Positions 55,559 through 64,000 of a DNA stretch of 64,000 nucleotides are shown here, one piece after another; within the stretch, counting starts at the first letter, position 1; the number at the start of each line of letters is the position of its first letter. A program made the translations under genes and the position numbers. Below the pieces are notes generated by a model, which worked only from the letters and a program-made list of their open reading frames with translations, made no database searches and was not told the DNA's origin. Source of the stretch: Herbinix sp. (GTDB lineage: Bacteria; Bacillota; Clostridia; Lachnospirales; Lachnospiraceae); contig JAQZBN010000011.1 in assembly GCA_029238935.1 (NCBI GenBank), positions 102,745-166,744 on the forward strand. The letters are read 5' to 3'.

Positions 55559-56458
55559 ATGTTAATAATAAATAATGTTCAGGTCAAATATGGGAGTCAG
55601 CTGGCTTTGTCAATAAATGAACCAATTGCATTTAAAGCCGGAGATCGAATTGGAATCATTGGATCCAATGGTGCAGGAAAGTCAACACTGGTAAAAACAA
55701 TACTAGGGTTGACAAATTATCAGGGAAGCATCATTACAGATTTAAAACCGGAAGAAATTGCAGTTCATATGCAGCACAATCATTATGCAAATACCATGGC
55801 GGTAAAACATATCATGGAAACAGTGTTAAATACAAGTATTAAGAAAAATAAAAAATTGCATGAACTTATAAAGTTCTTTGATTTTGAAGAGTGTTTGAAT
55901 AAGAAGTATTCCTCTCTATCTGGTGGTCAGAAGCAAAGATTAACTATAATCCTAGTCCTAATACAAGATTCACCGTTGGTTTTCTTTGATGAAGTTACCT
56001 CTGGATTGGATTTTGAGACACGGCAGAAACTGATGTCAAAACTATCGGAATGGTATCGTGATAAGAATTCTACTCTTTGTGTGGTATCTCATTATTATGA
56101 GGAATTAGAACAACTTGTAAATAAAATTCTTATTTTAGAAGAAGGTAAGGTTGTTGATTTTGGTAGTAAAGATGAATTGTTTCGAAATTATTGCGGAAAG
56201 ACCGTGATTACAATTGAGAATAATCAGAGAAATGCGGAATTAACAAAGAAGTTATTGAAACTAAAAGCACCGAATCATTTAATAGCTCTTTCCTGTCAAA
56301 CCAATGAGTTGGAAAAAGAAATCACCGAGCTTTTAATTAAGGAAGACATAAATTTCAAGCGAAGTAACAATGATATTGAGATTATGTCAATTAATGCAAA
56401 AGCGAGATATTTTGATCAAAAGGCAGGAGGTAGGAAAAATGAAGAAAAAACAGCTTAA
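55559..56458 (+). CDS. ABC transporter ATP-binding protein
   Basis: This cytoplasmic ATPase has Walker A (GSNGAGKST), signature LSGGQKQR, Walker B with Glu (PLVFFDEVTSGLD) and H-loop (VVSHYYEE) in a normal 230-residue domain, then a C-terminal extension of about 75 residues found in several exporter ATPases. It powers the permease encoded next. ATG 55559 is preferred; an in-frame GTG at 55547 lies within the AAAGGGTG site. The gene ends 20 bp inside the next gene, so the two are translationally coupled. The unit is likely regulated by the two-component genes upstream. Confidence 0.92.
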   Translation: MLIINNVQVKYGSQLALSINEPIAFKAGDRIGIIGSNGAGKSTLVKTILGLTNYQGSIITDLKPEEIAVHMQHNHYANTMAVKHIMETVLNTSIKKNKKLHELIKFFDFEECLNKKYSSLSGGQKQRLTIILVLIQDSPLVFFDEVTSGLDFETRQKLMSKLSEWYRDKNSTLCVVSHYYEELEQLVNKILILEEGKVVDFGSKDELFRNYCGKTVITIENNQRNAELTKKLLKLKAPNHLIALSCQTNELEKEITELLIKEDINFKRSNNDIEIMSINAKARYFDQKAGGRKNEEKTA

Positions 56459-57209
56459 TTGGCGTCTGGTTCAGTATGAATTACGTAATATTACAGGTAA
56501 TATATTCGTTATATTTTTCGGAGTATTCTTTCCGATTATGATGTCGATTTTATTTTCTTTCGTATTTAAAAAACAGGTTCCGGAAGAGATGTATCCTAAG
56601 ACGATTACTGCAATCTTCATTACAATGAGTATGATTATTCCAATGGCAGTTTTGTTAATTGGTTATGCCGCAAATTACTCTCAAGAGTTGGAAAAAGATA
56701 TCCCTTTGCGTTTAAGCCTCTTTGGCTTTCGCGAGAAAACAATGCTTACCGCTAAGATGATTGCTTATCTGATTTTTACGACATTAGCATTTGTATTATA
56801 TATGGTTACCGATGTTCTCATGCTGGATATTCAAATACCAAAATTCAGTTCCGCGATCTGTCTTATCGTTTCTTTATATGCATTATCTGTAGTTTTATTT
56901 GTTCTGTCTCATGGATTAGCATCCATATTCAGAAAATTTGGACCTACCTATGCGGTATCCATGCTGCTTTATTTTGGGTTTATGATTTTGTGCGGGATGA
57001 TGGGAGTAACGGTGGATCAACTCCCGAAAGTGTTAAACGTGATAGCCAAGGTGTTACCAATGTCCTACATTAGCAGTGATTTTATTGATTTCTGGCAGGG
57101 AGGAGACTATAATTTTGCTCCGTTTATACAGTCCTTCCTTTTCTTTGGGGCGATTTCCTTTATCATATTAATTCTAAGTATTAAGAAAAATCAACGAGTG
57201 ATTAAATAA
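56439..57209 (+). CDS. ABC-2 type transporter permease
   Basis: This 256-aa membrane protein has six hydrophobic segments in the ABC-2 arrangement (first helix IFVIFFGVFFPIMMSILF, last LFFGAISFIILILSI). It starts at ATG 56439 with AGGAGG at 56425-56430 and overlaps the ATPase gene by 20 bp; an earlier ATG at 56370 lies deep in the ATPase gene and has no site. With the ATPase it should export a peptide, lipid or antibiotic. The substrate is unknown. Confidence 0.9.
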   Translation: MKKKQLNWRLVQYELRNITGNIFVIFFGVFFPIMMSILFSFVFKKQVPEEMYPKTITAIFITMSMIIPMAVLLIGYAANYSQELEKDIPLRLSLFGFREKTMLTAKMIAYLIFTTLAFVLYMVTDVLMLDIQIPKFSSAICLIVSLYALSVVLFVLSHGLASIFRKFGPTYAVSMLLYFGFMILCGMMGVTVDQLPKVLNVIAKVLPMSYISSDFIDFWQGGDYNFAPFIQSFLFFGAISFIILILSIKKNQRVIK

Positions 57210-57218
57210 AGAGATAAA

Positions 57219-57260
57219 AAATTCCTAATCCAGTGATTATACTAGTTTAGGAATTTTTTT
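57219..57260 (+). terminator. Terminator after the ABC genes
   Basis: ATTCCTAA and TTAGGAAT pair, followed by T7. It may also act on the convergent DUF2935 gene. Confidence 0.85.
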
Positions 57261-57290
57261 GTTATCGATAATTTCATTTATTGGGCTATA

Positions 57291-58220
57291 TTAATCGTGG
57301 CATTTACGAAAAATCTTTAATAATCTTAAATAATGATTGGCTTCTCGTAATGTATGATCACCTAATAATGGGATTATAATTGATTGAATTTGACATTCTA
57401 GAATTCCTTGTGTTCCTTGCGCTTTAAAATCACGAATTGCTTTTGTTGCTTCAAAGCTTTCTTCTGTTATTTTTGAAACCGGCATTGTTCTATCCATGGC
57501 ATCTTTTGCTGCTTCGGTTAATTTATCAAATTCATGACCAAAATTATTGGCAGTACGAATTAGTTCATCTTCCGTAGGATCCAGTAAACCACGAATAAAC
57601 TTAGCATGTTCTGCCATAATCCGGTTCCAGAATACTTCTTGATCTAAGATAAGATTTTCGATATCAAAATCTCTGCCACTCTGCAACATTCTTACCATCT
57701 GTAAATATAACCTAGCCTCTCGCAAAATATGATCGATTAAGAGAGGATAATTCACGGTGAACATTTTACAGGATAATACATTGGATAGAATATCAGATTT
57801 AAATTGGATTAGTGATGAAATTAATTCAATCGCTTTTTGATTGATTAAAAAAACTTTCTGATTCAGATCAGTACTGTGGTGATTGTCATCGCAACCATTT
57901 AAATTCATTTCCGCGTGAGTTATTTCTGTAGGAATATGAACACCCGTAAAATAAGAGGATGCCATTTCTGCTTTGATGGTAAATGGAGTATAAACTTCTC
58001 CTGATTGAAGGACATCAGGACTAACTACACCATTTGAGATAGCAACAACGTCACATAAAAGCTGATCAAATTCTTTTCTGAAAACGTCTGCTCGATGAGT
58101 ATAGTTAGCATCTCTTGGCGTAAAACCAAGTTCTAGAAAAAAGGAATGTTCTTTCATTATTCGTCCGAAAAATAAATGTAACTCCAATGATTGGCGGGCA
58201 AATTCCTTGTTTTTAACCAT
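57291..58220 (-). CDS. DUF2935 family protein
   Basis: The 309-aa protein consists of two similar helical bundles (residues about 10-150 and 155-300), each with the pattern H..F.gR.M.EHs.F and late H.LREA..yL (HLFFGRIMKEHSFFLE, DHTLREANHYLRLL). Conserved His and Glu in these helices suggest a ferritin-like metal site, as proposed for the family; the reaction is unknown. GGAG lies 8 nt before the ATG on the minus strand. It stands alone, convergent with the ABC permease gene. Confidence 0.88.
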   Translation of the reverse strand: MVKNKEFARQSLELHLFFGRIMKEHSFFLELGFTPRDANYTHRADVFRKEFDQLLCDVVAISNGVVSPDVLQSGEVYTPFTIKAEMASSYFTGVHIPTEITHAEMNLNGCDDNHHSTDLNQKVFLINQKAIELISSLIQFKSDILSNVLSCKMFTVNYPLLIDHILREARLYLQMVRMLQSGRDFDIENLILDQEVFWNRIMAEHAKFIRGLLDPTEDELIRTANNFGHEFDKLTEAAKDAMDRTMPVSKITEESFEATKAIRDFKAQGTQGILECQIQSIIIPLLGDHTLREANHYLRLLKIFRKCHD

Positions 58221-58414
58221 AAATCAATCTCCGTGCAATAAACTTCACAATATTTTATGATTATTTTTACTGTTTTGTGATTATTTCAAGGAATAACTAT
58301 AGAATATTAAGCAGAATTGTAGTTGGGTATTGTTCGTAATATTGGAAGGATTAGTGAATTCTTAATTCTCTTTCCTATATTTGATGATAAAATATTGATT
58401 TGGAATTTTTAGGA

Positions 58415-58444
58415 TTGACTTTTATATCAGTATCTGTATATAAT
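58415..58444 (+). promoter_or_regulatory. Promoter of the COG3044 ATPase leader
   Basis: TTGACT (58415-58420), 18 bp, TATAAT (58439-58444). It drives a leader of more than 300 nt. Confidence 0.7.
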
Positions 58445-58479
58445 AAGTATAAATTTACTTGGAACGGAGTGATGTTGCT

Positions 58480-58548
58480 ATGATGAAGAGAGAGAATATA
58501 AGACAAAATCAATTGAATATGGACATAGCAACTAAGAGAGATCTATAG
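58480..58548 (+). CDS. Small leader ORF, 22 codons
   Basis: A short frame (MMKRENIRQNQLNMDIATKRDL) starts at ATG 58480 with CGGAG at 58465-58469 and stops at 58546. It is charged and has no signal peptide. Its place between a promoter and tandem hairpins suggests a leader peptide whose translation sets the downstream RNA fold. A chance frame is possible. Confidence 0.5.
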   Translation: MMKRENIRQNQLNMDIATKRDL

Positions 58549-58605
58549 AATAGCTTATTTGCTTAGTCGTATCAGGTAACCTTACGTGAATACTGTAAAT
58601 TTCAG

Positions 58606-58686
58606 GACACTCGGATGGCGTGTCTATTTTTATGCCATTTTTTGACCGCAGAACAGCGATAAAGGCTGATTTCTGCGGTCTTTTTT
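58606..58686 (+). promoter_or_regulatory. Tandem hairpins, attenuator-like
   Basis: Hairpin 1 is GACAC (58606-58610) with GTGTC (58620-58624). Hairpin 2 is ATGGC (58615-58619) with GCCAT (58634-58638) followed by T-run, a small terminator; its 5' arm is the loop of hairpin 1, so the two exclude each other. Hairpin 3 is GACCGCAGAA with TTCTGCGGTC (58644-58680), followed by T6, a strong terminator. Together with the small ORF this looks like transcription attenuation controlling the ATPase genes. Confidence 0.65.
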
Positions 58687-58799
58687 ATACCTGATATACA
58701 AATTAAAAGGAACAAGGATACACTAGGATGAACATGAAAAGAAACAGATGGAATGAATGAAATTCGAATTGAATAATGAAAGTCTAAGGAGAGATGCTC

Positions 58800-60587
58800 T
58801 TGAAAAGATTAAAAAACTATTTGTTAGGAATGGAACCAAACAGCACAACGTATAAAGAAATTTATGAAGGTGAAATGGTGATACCGGCTGGTGTTAACAC
58901 AGAATATCATTATGATTCTACCTATTGGAATGAGGGTATTTCCTATCGATATGAACGTACAAACAAATTTGAACTTGATAAACCTACCATTACAATACAG
59001 ATACCGATCGAGAGACTAGGAGTTAGAGCCTGCAATACAGCCTCAGCAGATTATATCTTACGCAGTTTTAAATTCTATATTGATAAACTAAATGAAGATA
59101 ATTATAATCGTAAGCGTCAGGATAAAGAGAATGGTATGTATTATCTTTATCATCCTAACGGTAAGGTTTTGTTGCGTAATACAGCGTATTTTAAACATGT
59201 GAATCAAAAATATTATAATCTGATAAAAGGTAATATTATCAGTGCTCCAGATGATATGACAGAGATACCATCGATTCAATGTATCTGTCTCATGCTTCAA
59301 GTACAGCTTCCTTATAAAAAACTTCGAAAGACCATACAGATGTTGACGAAGGATTTACCGGATATGGTAGAGAAATTTGTAGCTGATTTCGACTTAAACG
59401 AGTTGGAAAAAGCAACTCAACTTTATCAAAAACAAGAAGATATTCGGGTATGGTTACATCATAGTGAGTATTGTGCATTTATAGCGAATGGAAGCATCTT
59501 ACCAAGATTAAAAGGTACTGATCTACCATTGGTTTCGGCAATACCATTTCAATCAAATAAAGAAGATGAAATTGAAATCTATGGTGTTAAGGGAATGGGT
59601 ATCAAACGAGGAGTTACCGTCATTACCGGTGGTGGTTATTCCGGTAAGAGTACTCTATTGGATGCAATCAATGCTGGTGTATATCATCATAGAGCAGGGG
59701 ATGGGCGTGAATTTGTGATAACAGATCAAACTGCGATAAAAGTTTCAGCAGAAGACGGAAGAAGTATAAAAAACGTTAATATTTCACCGTTTATAAAGTG
59801 GATTCCGAATGGTGATGCGTGTAATTTTTCTACAGAACATGCTTCTGGCTCAACCTCACAAGCAGCGAATATCATGGAAGCGGTAAATACCGGATCCAAG
59901 CTTCTTCTAATCGATGAAGATAAGAGTGCCACTAATTTTATGATACGTGATCGAGTGATGAAGGAATTAATTGAGAAAGAACCGATTACTCCGTTTACCG
60001 ACAGAGTAAATGAATTGCATGATAGAGCAGGTGTCTCAACAATCCTAGTGATTGGTGGTAGTGGTGAGTATCTAACGATTGCAAATAAGATTTATATGAT
60101 GCAGGACTATCGTATTCATGATGTGACAAAAAGGGCGAAAGCGATATGCAACCAATATAATATACATCAAGAGGATATATTACCATCGAAATGGCATTAT
60201 TTTCGCAAGCTTAAGAAGGAAGGGTTTACACCTTATCCGGACGGAAGCAGTTTAGAAGAACTTAAGGTATCTGATATGGGATTTATCATCATTGGTGATG
60301 AGCGGGTTGATGTTCGTATGCTTCATAATATTGCATCGATACCACAATTAACGGCGATCGCATTTATTCTAAGAAGATTAGAACTTGAAAATAATAGTAA
60401 TTTCATTGATCTAAAGGAAGAAGTGGATATGCTGTTAAAACGAATAGAGGAGGATGGACTGGATAGCGTATATTCATCCTATTTTACTCAATGTGGGCGT
60501 TGGATGGACTTGCCTCGAGTATATGAAATTCTTGCAGTGTTATACCGGATGAGGTATGTAAGTTTTGTGCTGGATATCGGAGAATAA
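58800..60587 (+). CDS. ABC-class ATPase, COG3044 family (copy 1)
   Basis: This soluble protein of about 595 aa belongs to the 'predicted ATPase of the ABC class' family (Pfam ABC_ATPase), related to the trypanosome RNA-editing-associated protein MRB1590. The N-terminal part (1 to about 235) precedes an ABC-like core with Walker A GGGYSGKST (about 280), a variant signature HASGSTSQA, and Walker B LLLIDEDKSATNFM; a C-terminal domain follows. No membrane partner exists. TTG 58800 is chosen because AAGGAG lies 9 nt upstream, while ATG 58794 is only 2 nt from it, and because the second copy starts with the same LKRLKN at TTG. Function in bacteria is unknown; nucleic-acid binding is inferred. Confidence 0.9.
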   Translation: MKRLKNYLLGMEPNSTTYKEIYEGEMVIPAGVNTEYHYDSTYWNEGISYRYERTNKFELDKPTITIQIPIERLGVRACNTASADYILRSFKFYIDKLNEDNYNRKRQDKENGMYYLYHPNGKVLLRNTAYFKHVNQKYYNLIKGNIISAPDDMTEIPSIQCICLMLQVQLPYKKLRKTIQMLTKDLPDMVEKFVADFDLNELEKATQLYQKQEDIRVWLHHSEYCAFIANGSILPRLKGTDLPLVSAIPFQSNKEDEIEIYGVKGMGIKRGVTVITGGGYSGKSTLLDAINAGVYHHRAGDGREFVITDQTAIKVSAEDGRSIKNVNISPFIKWIPNGDACNFSTEHASGSTSQAANIMEAVNTGSKLLLIDEDKSATNFMIRDRVMKELIEKEPITPFTDRVNELHDRAGVSTILVIGGSGEYLTIANKIYMMQDYRIHDVTKRAKAICNQYNIHQEDILPSKWHYFRKLKKEGFTPYPDGSSLEELKVSDMGFIIIGDERVDVRMLHNIASIPQLTAIAFILRRLELENNSNFIDLKEEVDMLLKRIEEDGLDSVYSSYFTQCGRWMDLPRVYEILAVLYRMRYVSFVLDIGE

Positions 60588-60620
60588 AATAGCAGTTATA
60601 TAATTTTTAGGAGGTATCGT

Positions 60621-62417
60621 TTGAAACGATTAAAAAATATACTACTTTCAATGGATCCAAACACAGGAACTTACATCGAAATGTATGAAGGACCTATATT
60701 GGTAATTCCATCCGATGGACCATCGTATGAAGATAATGACAATACTTATTACAGGGACTCAATTGGATATAGGATTCATCGTTCTAATAAAAATGCCCTA
60801 GATAGGCCAACGGTTACCATACAGATACCATTCGATCTACTTGGCATAGAGAACCAAACAAATGCTACTGCCGATTATTGTCTGAGAGCTTTTCGGTCGT
60901 ATGTTGATGAGCTTAACGCTAATCTCTGCAACCGAAGCCGGCCGGACAAAGAAAATGGAAAATACTATCTTTATCATCCAGGTCCTGAGATATTACTACG
61001 AAACACAGCATATTTTGGGATGATCGGGCAAAAGGACTATGAAAATGGAGTTGGGAATTCGGTTTATTTAATGAATGAAAACATATCTTATCCTCCGAAA
61101 ATGTGCTTGTGTATACGAATACAAATGCAGCTACCGTATAAAAAAATGCGAAAGACGATACAGATGTTATGTCGTGATTTGCCCGAAGCAGTAGATAAGT
61201 TTGTCGCTCAATTAGATCACAAAAAGTTGTATGATGTGCTTTCTCTGGCAAGCAAGCAAGATGCTATCCGTGCATGGTTAAAACAAAGTGAATATTGCGT
61301 TTTTATTGCAAACGGCAGTATCCTTCCTCGGTCAAAAGGAACGGACTTGCCATTAAATCATGCGATTCCGTTTAAGTCTACAGCGAATGATGAAATCGAA
61401 GTATGCGGTGTTCGTGGTATTGCAATCAAACGAGGTGTAACTGTCATTACAGGAGGTGGGTATTCAGGTAAATCAACTTTGCTCGATGCAATTTCTGCAG
61501 GTATTTATGATCATATAGAAGGGGATGGGCGAGAATTGTGTATCACGGATGCCTCCGCAGTGACAATCTGTGCAGAAGATGGACGAAGTGTAAAGAATGT
61601 GAACATTTCACCTTTCATCCAATGGATTCCCGGTGGCAATACAAGTGACTTTTCAACGGAGCACGCCTCTGGCTCAACATCTCAGGCAGCAAATATGATG
61701 GAAGCTGTCAACTTAGGTGCAAAGTTGCTTCTGATTGACGAAGATAAAAGTGCAACTAACTTTATGATACGTGATAAGATGATGAGAGAGCTGATAGAAA
61801 AGGAGCCGGTAATTCCTTTTACGGACCGTGTGAATGAACTATATCATCAACAAGGTGTGTCAACAATTCTTATAATCGGAGGTAGTGGAGAATATATTTC
61901 CGTAGCGGATAAAATCTACAGAATGGATGATTTTTCGATTCATGATGTTACAAAGCAATCAAAGCAGATCTGCAAAAAGTATAGTATAACAACCGATTTT
62001 CTAAAGCCAATCCGATGGACCTATCACCGTACACTTTTATCGAATGGATTTACGCCCTATCCTGAGGGCAGCGGAGCAGAACGGTTGGAGATATCGAATA
62101 TGGGTTTTGTTCTTATCGGTGATGAATTAATCGATATTCGTTCATTGCGCAATATAGTTTCACCGGCGCAACTCACTGCATTAGGTTTTATGCTTCGTCA
62201 GCTTGAAATAAAAAATAACGAACTAAAAATAGATATTGATAAATGCATTGACGAGCTATATGAACAAATAGAGCAGGAAGGGCTTGATAGTGTATTTTCG
62301 GGGTTTTTTACCACCTGTGAGCGATTTATGGACTTACCAAGAAAGTTCGAACTACTAGCTGTGATCAATCGAATGAGGAATGTAAATTTCATATCCGAAG
62401 ATAGTGATGTACAATGA
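60621..62417 (+). CDS. ABC-class ATPase, COG3044 family (copy 2)
   Basis: This 598-aa paralogue is collinear with copy 1 over its whole length, with the same Walker A (GGGYSGKST), signature (HASGSTSQA) and Walker B (LLLIDEDKSATNFM) and long identical stretches around them. The termini, including the C-terminal 80 residues, have diverged more. TTG 60621 has AGGAGG at 60609-60614. It is 33 bp after copy 1 and likely in the same transcript, so the two may form a heterodimer or have distinct targets. Confidence 0.9.
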   Translation: MKRLKNILLSMDPNTGTYIEMYEGPILVIPSDGPSYEDNDNTYYRDSIGYRIHRSNKNALDRPTVTIQIPFDLLGIENQTNATADYCLRAFRSYVDELNANLCNRSRPDKENGKYYLYHPGPEILLRNTAYFGMIGQKDYENGVGNSVYLMNENISYPPKMCLCIRIQMQLPYKKMRKTIQMLCRDLPEAVDKFVAQLDHKKLYDVLSLASKQDAIRAWLKQSEYCVFIANGSILPRSKGTDLPLNHAIPFKSTANDEIEVCGVRGIAIKRGVTVITGGGYSGKSTLLDAISAGIYDHIEGDGRELCITDASAVTICAEDGRSVKNVNISPFIQWIPGGNTSDFSTEHASGSTSQAANMMEAVNLGAKLLLIDEDKSATNFMIRDKMMRELIEKEPVIPFTDRVNELYHQQGVSTILIIGGSGEYISVADKIYRMDDFSIHDVTKQSKQICKKYSITTDFLKPIRWTYHRTLLSNGFTPYPEGSGAERLEISNMGFVLIGDELIDIRSLRNIVSPAQLTALGFMLRQLEIKNNELKIDIDKCIDELYEQIEQEGLDSVFSGFFTTCERFMDLPRKFELLAVINRMRNVNFISEDSDVQ

Positions 62418-62420
62418 TGT

Positions 62421-62455
62421 GATTAAAACCATTTTAATCCATGGGTATTCCCATA
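62421..62455. other. Two short inverted repeats after the ATPase pair
   Basis: GATTAAAA-CCA-TTTTAATC (62421-62439) and ATGGG-TATT-CCCAT (62441-62454) are adjacent perfect repeats. There is no T-run, so they may only slow transcription or protect mRNA ends. Confidence 0.4.
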
Positions 62456-62650
62456 GAATAAATTTAATCAAGCAAGATGATGATCACTTTGATTACTTGT
62501 GACTTATGGTATACTATGATTTATTAAGGAAATTATGAAAAGCTTCTCTACACCGATCGATAAAGCAACTAAGGAAAGTGAATATTTTTTGCTGATCATT
62601 GATAATTCCTTAATAATATAAAAGTTAACCTATCAATATAGTAAACGCTT

Positions 62651-62660
62651 CTGGTATAAT
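62651..62660 (+). promoter_or_regulatory. Extended -10 promoter of the oxidoreductase gene
   Basis: TGGTATAAT is an extended -10 (TATAAT 62655-62660) with no good -35, 50 bp before the start codon. Confidence 0.45.
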
Positions 62661-62709
62661 AGTAGCAATGAAAATGAGTAAATCAAATAGATAGCAATGG
62701 AGAATGAAC

Positions 62710-63705
62710 ATGATAAAATTCGCAACGATTGGAACAAGTAAGATTACAAGGAAATTAATGGAAGTAGCGAAGGATTGTGATGATTTTAAGCTGGTAGCAG
62801 TTTATTCTAGGGAGAAAGCAACGGCGGAAAGCTTTGGAAAGGAATATGGTGCTGAAATATACTTTGATCATCTCGATGACTTGGAAAAGTGCACATCCGT
62901 TGATGCCGTATATATTGCCAGTCCAAATAGTCTGCATTATGATCAAGCGATACAGCTGTTACGTTCCGGTAAGCATGTGTTGTGTGAAAAAGCGATGGGT
63001 TCTAATGCAAAGGAAGTAGACACCATGCTTCAGGTTGCTAAGGAGAACAATGTATTACTTCTGGAGGCAATGAGATCTCTATTTGATCCGGGTCAGAGAT
63101 TAATTAAAGATAATTTATATAAATTGGGAACCATTCGAAGAGCTACGATTAATTATTGTCAGTATTCCTCCCGCTACGATGGTTTCAAAAGAGGAGAGCG
63201 TACCAATATTTTTGATGGTAACCTTTCTGCGGGTGCATTAATGGATATCGGTGTGTATTGCGTACATTCCTTAATTGATTTATTCGGTTCGCCAAATGAA
63301 GTGAGTGCAAGTTCCGTATTTCTTGCGAATGGAATAGATGGAGCAGGGAGTATCTTAGCAAAATACGATACGATGATTGCAGAAGTCATCTACTCGAAGA
63401 TTACAAATTCTTACTTACCCAGTGAAATTCAGGGAGAAGCAGGAGTAATGCTTATATCTGATGCACCAAATCCGAGAAAAATTACAATTCGTTACAACGA
63501 TAATTCGGAGGAAATAATCGAAGTAGAGCCTTGTGAAAACAATATGGTCTATGAGTTGAGAGCATTTATGAAAGCGATTGAAACTAAGAAAGAGATGAGT
63601 CGTTTTCATGAGGTATCATTAGAAGCCATGAAATTGATGGATCAGGTACGAAGCCAGATCGGGGTTAAGTTCCCTGCGGATTATAGGGTTGAGTTTATGA
63701 AATAA
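62710..63705 (+). CDS. Gfo/Idh/MocA-family oxidoreductase
   Basis: This 331-aa cytoplasmic NAD(P)-dependent dehydrogenase has an N-terminal Rossmann fold (FATIGTSKITRKLMEVA), the family motif YIASPNSLHYDQAIQLLRSGKHVLCEKAMGSN with the catalytic Lys in CEKA, and the C-terminal substrate domain (GALMDIGVYCVHSLIDLFG). Substrates in the family are sugars and inositols; the exact one is not visible. I use ATG 62710, 7 nt after GGAG; ATG 62704 is too close. It is a single-gene unit with its own terminator. Confidence 0.92.
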   Translation: MIKFATIGTSKITRKLMEVAKDCDDFKLVAVYSREKATAESFGKEYGAEIYFDHLDDLEKCTSVDAVYIASPNSLHYDQAIQLLRSGKHVLCEKAMGSNAKEVDTMLQVAKENNVLLLEAMRSLFDPGQRLIKDNLYKLGTIRRATINYCQYSSRYDGFKRGERTNIFDGNLSAGALMDIGVYCVHSLIDLFGSPNEVSASSVFLANGIDGAGSILAKYDTMIAEVIYSKITNSYLPSEIQGEAGVMLISDAPNPRKITIRYNDNSEEIIEVEPCENNMVYELRAFMKAIETKKEMSRFHEVSLEAMKLMDQVRSQIGVKFPADYRVEFMK

Positions 63706-63718
63706 TGATGATTTGTTA

Positions 63719-63775
63719 AAGAAGCCGACTTACGATGGATGATATGTTCCACCATAAGTTGGCTTCTTCTTATAA
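63719..63775 (+). terminator. Terminator after the oxidoreductase gene
   Basis: GAAGCCGACTTACGATGGA and TCCACCATAAGTTGGCTTC pair almost fully, followed by TTCTT. Confidence 0.85.
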
Positions 63776-64000
63776 TATTTAGATTTCTCAATATGTAATT
63801 ATTAAGGTCTATCTACAGCAAGGTATCTCGGTAGAATGATTGGTAATTATGATATGAATTAACAATTATAGTTTTAATAGAAGAGTGAGTTACTTTAAAT
63901 TAATAACTCAAACTTCGCACATAGATTTTAGCTATGCACCTTGAAAATTCAATACCTGGCAGTTATTAAGTTATCAATGTTCAGCCCATTTACGCTACTT
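63776..64000. other. Window-end spacer, leader-like
   Basis: About 225 bp without a gene. A hairpin (GCACATAG with CTATGC, near 63917-63939) is followed by ACCTTGAAAATTCAATA (63938-63954), a sequence resembling those near rRNA genes in Firmicutes. No rRNA or tRNA is present within the window. Confidence 0.3.

Noticed and set aside
56370..56438. Longer N-terminus of the ABC permease
   Set aside because: It overlaps the ATPase gene by almost 90 bp without a ribosome binding site, whereas ATG 56439 has AGGAGG upstream.

Overview
The window looks like a chromosomal segment of an AT-rich, Gram-positive anaerobe of the class Clostridia, most likely a Lachnospiraceae member close to Lachnoclostridium (Clostridium phytofermentans-like). 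The evidence is strong AGGAGG-type ribosome binding sites with several TTG starts, a T-box leader on gltX, a short ProB without a PUA domain, an H-NOX chemoreceptor, cell-wall proteins with copper-amine-oxidase-like stalk domains, and a small Cys-rich protein typical of the group. No rRNA or tRNA gene, CRISPR array or intact insertion sequence is visible.

Layout. 0-8 kb is an accessory region: an unrecognised gene and a coding remnant, then a co-oriented cassette with a peptide-exporter-type ABC protein, a subtilisin-like (S8) peptidase, two MalF/MalG-type permeases with no ATPase or binding protein of their own, and an HlyD-type adaptor. 8.1-12.4 kb is a decay zone: a truncated EamA transporter, a twice-frameshifted proB and an internally deleted TtcA-like gene surround an intact ProX deacylase, a LysR regulator and an XerS-like recombinase. 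12.8-21.1 kb encodes envelope functions (N-acetylmuramoyl-L-alanine amidase, GHL10-type hydrolase, L,D-transpeptidase, a secreted stalk-domain protein) and an H-NOX methyl-accepting protein. 21.5-35.2 kb is a mixed run: Lhr helicase, MarR and PPOX pair, DeoR regulator, nitroreductase, T-box-controlled gltX, an aminoglycoside adenylyltransferase, a secreted Ig-like protein, and a small TIR- or deoxyribosyltransferase-like protein.

35.2-40.2 kb holds a TetR regulator divergent from an MMPL transporter that is translationally coupled to a secreted coiled-coil protein. 40.5-43.2 kb is a pabA-pabB-pabC operon for p-aminobenzoate (folate). 44.3-50.9 kb is a chemosensory operon cheR-cheA-cheB-cheW-mcp without cheY. 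A predicted cytoplasmic propeller hydrolase follows, then a two-component system with a two-gene ABC transporter (53.2-57.2 kb), a DUF2935 protein, and two tandem paralogues of the 'ABC-class ATPase' family (COG3044) behind a leader that looks like an attenuator. A Gfo/Idh/MocA oxidoreductase ends the window.

The strongest leads are the S8-peptidase/ABC/MalFG/HlyD cassette, the attenuator-like leader before the duplicated COG3044 ATPases, the H-NOX receptor with all three residues of the O2-binding distal pocket, and the TIR-like protein at 34.5 kb. All functional calls are from reading the sequence; no database search was run.
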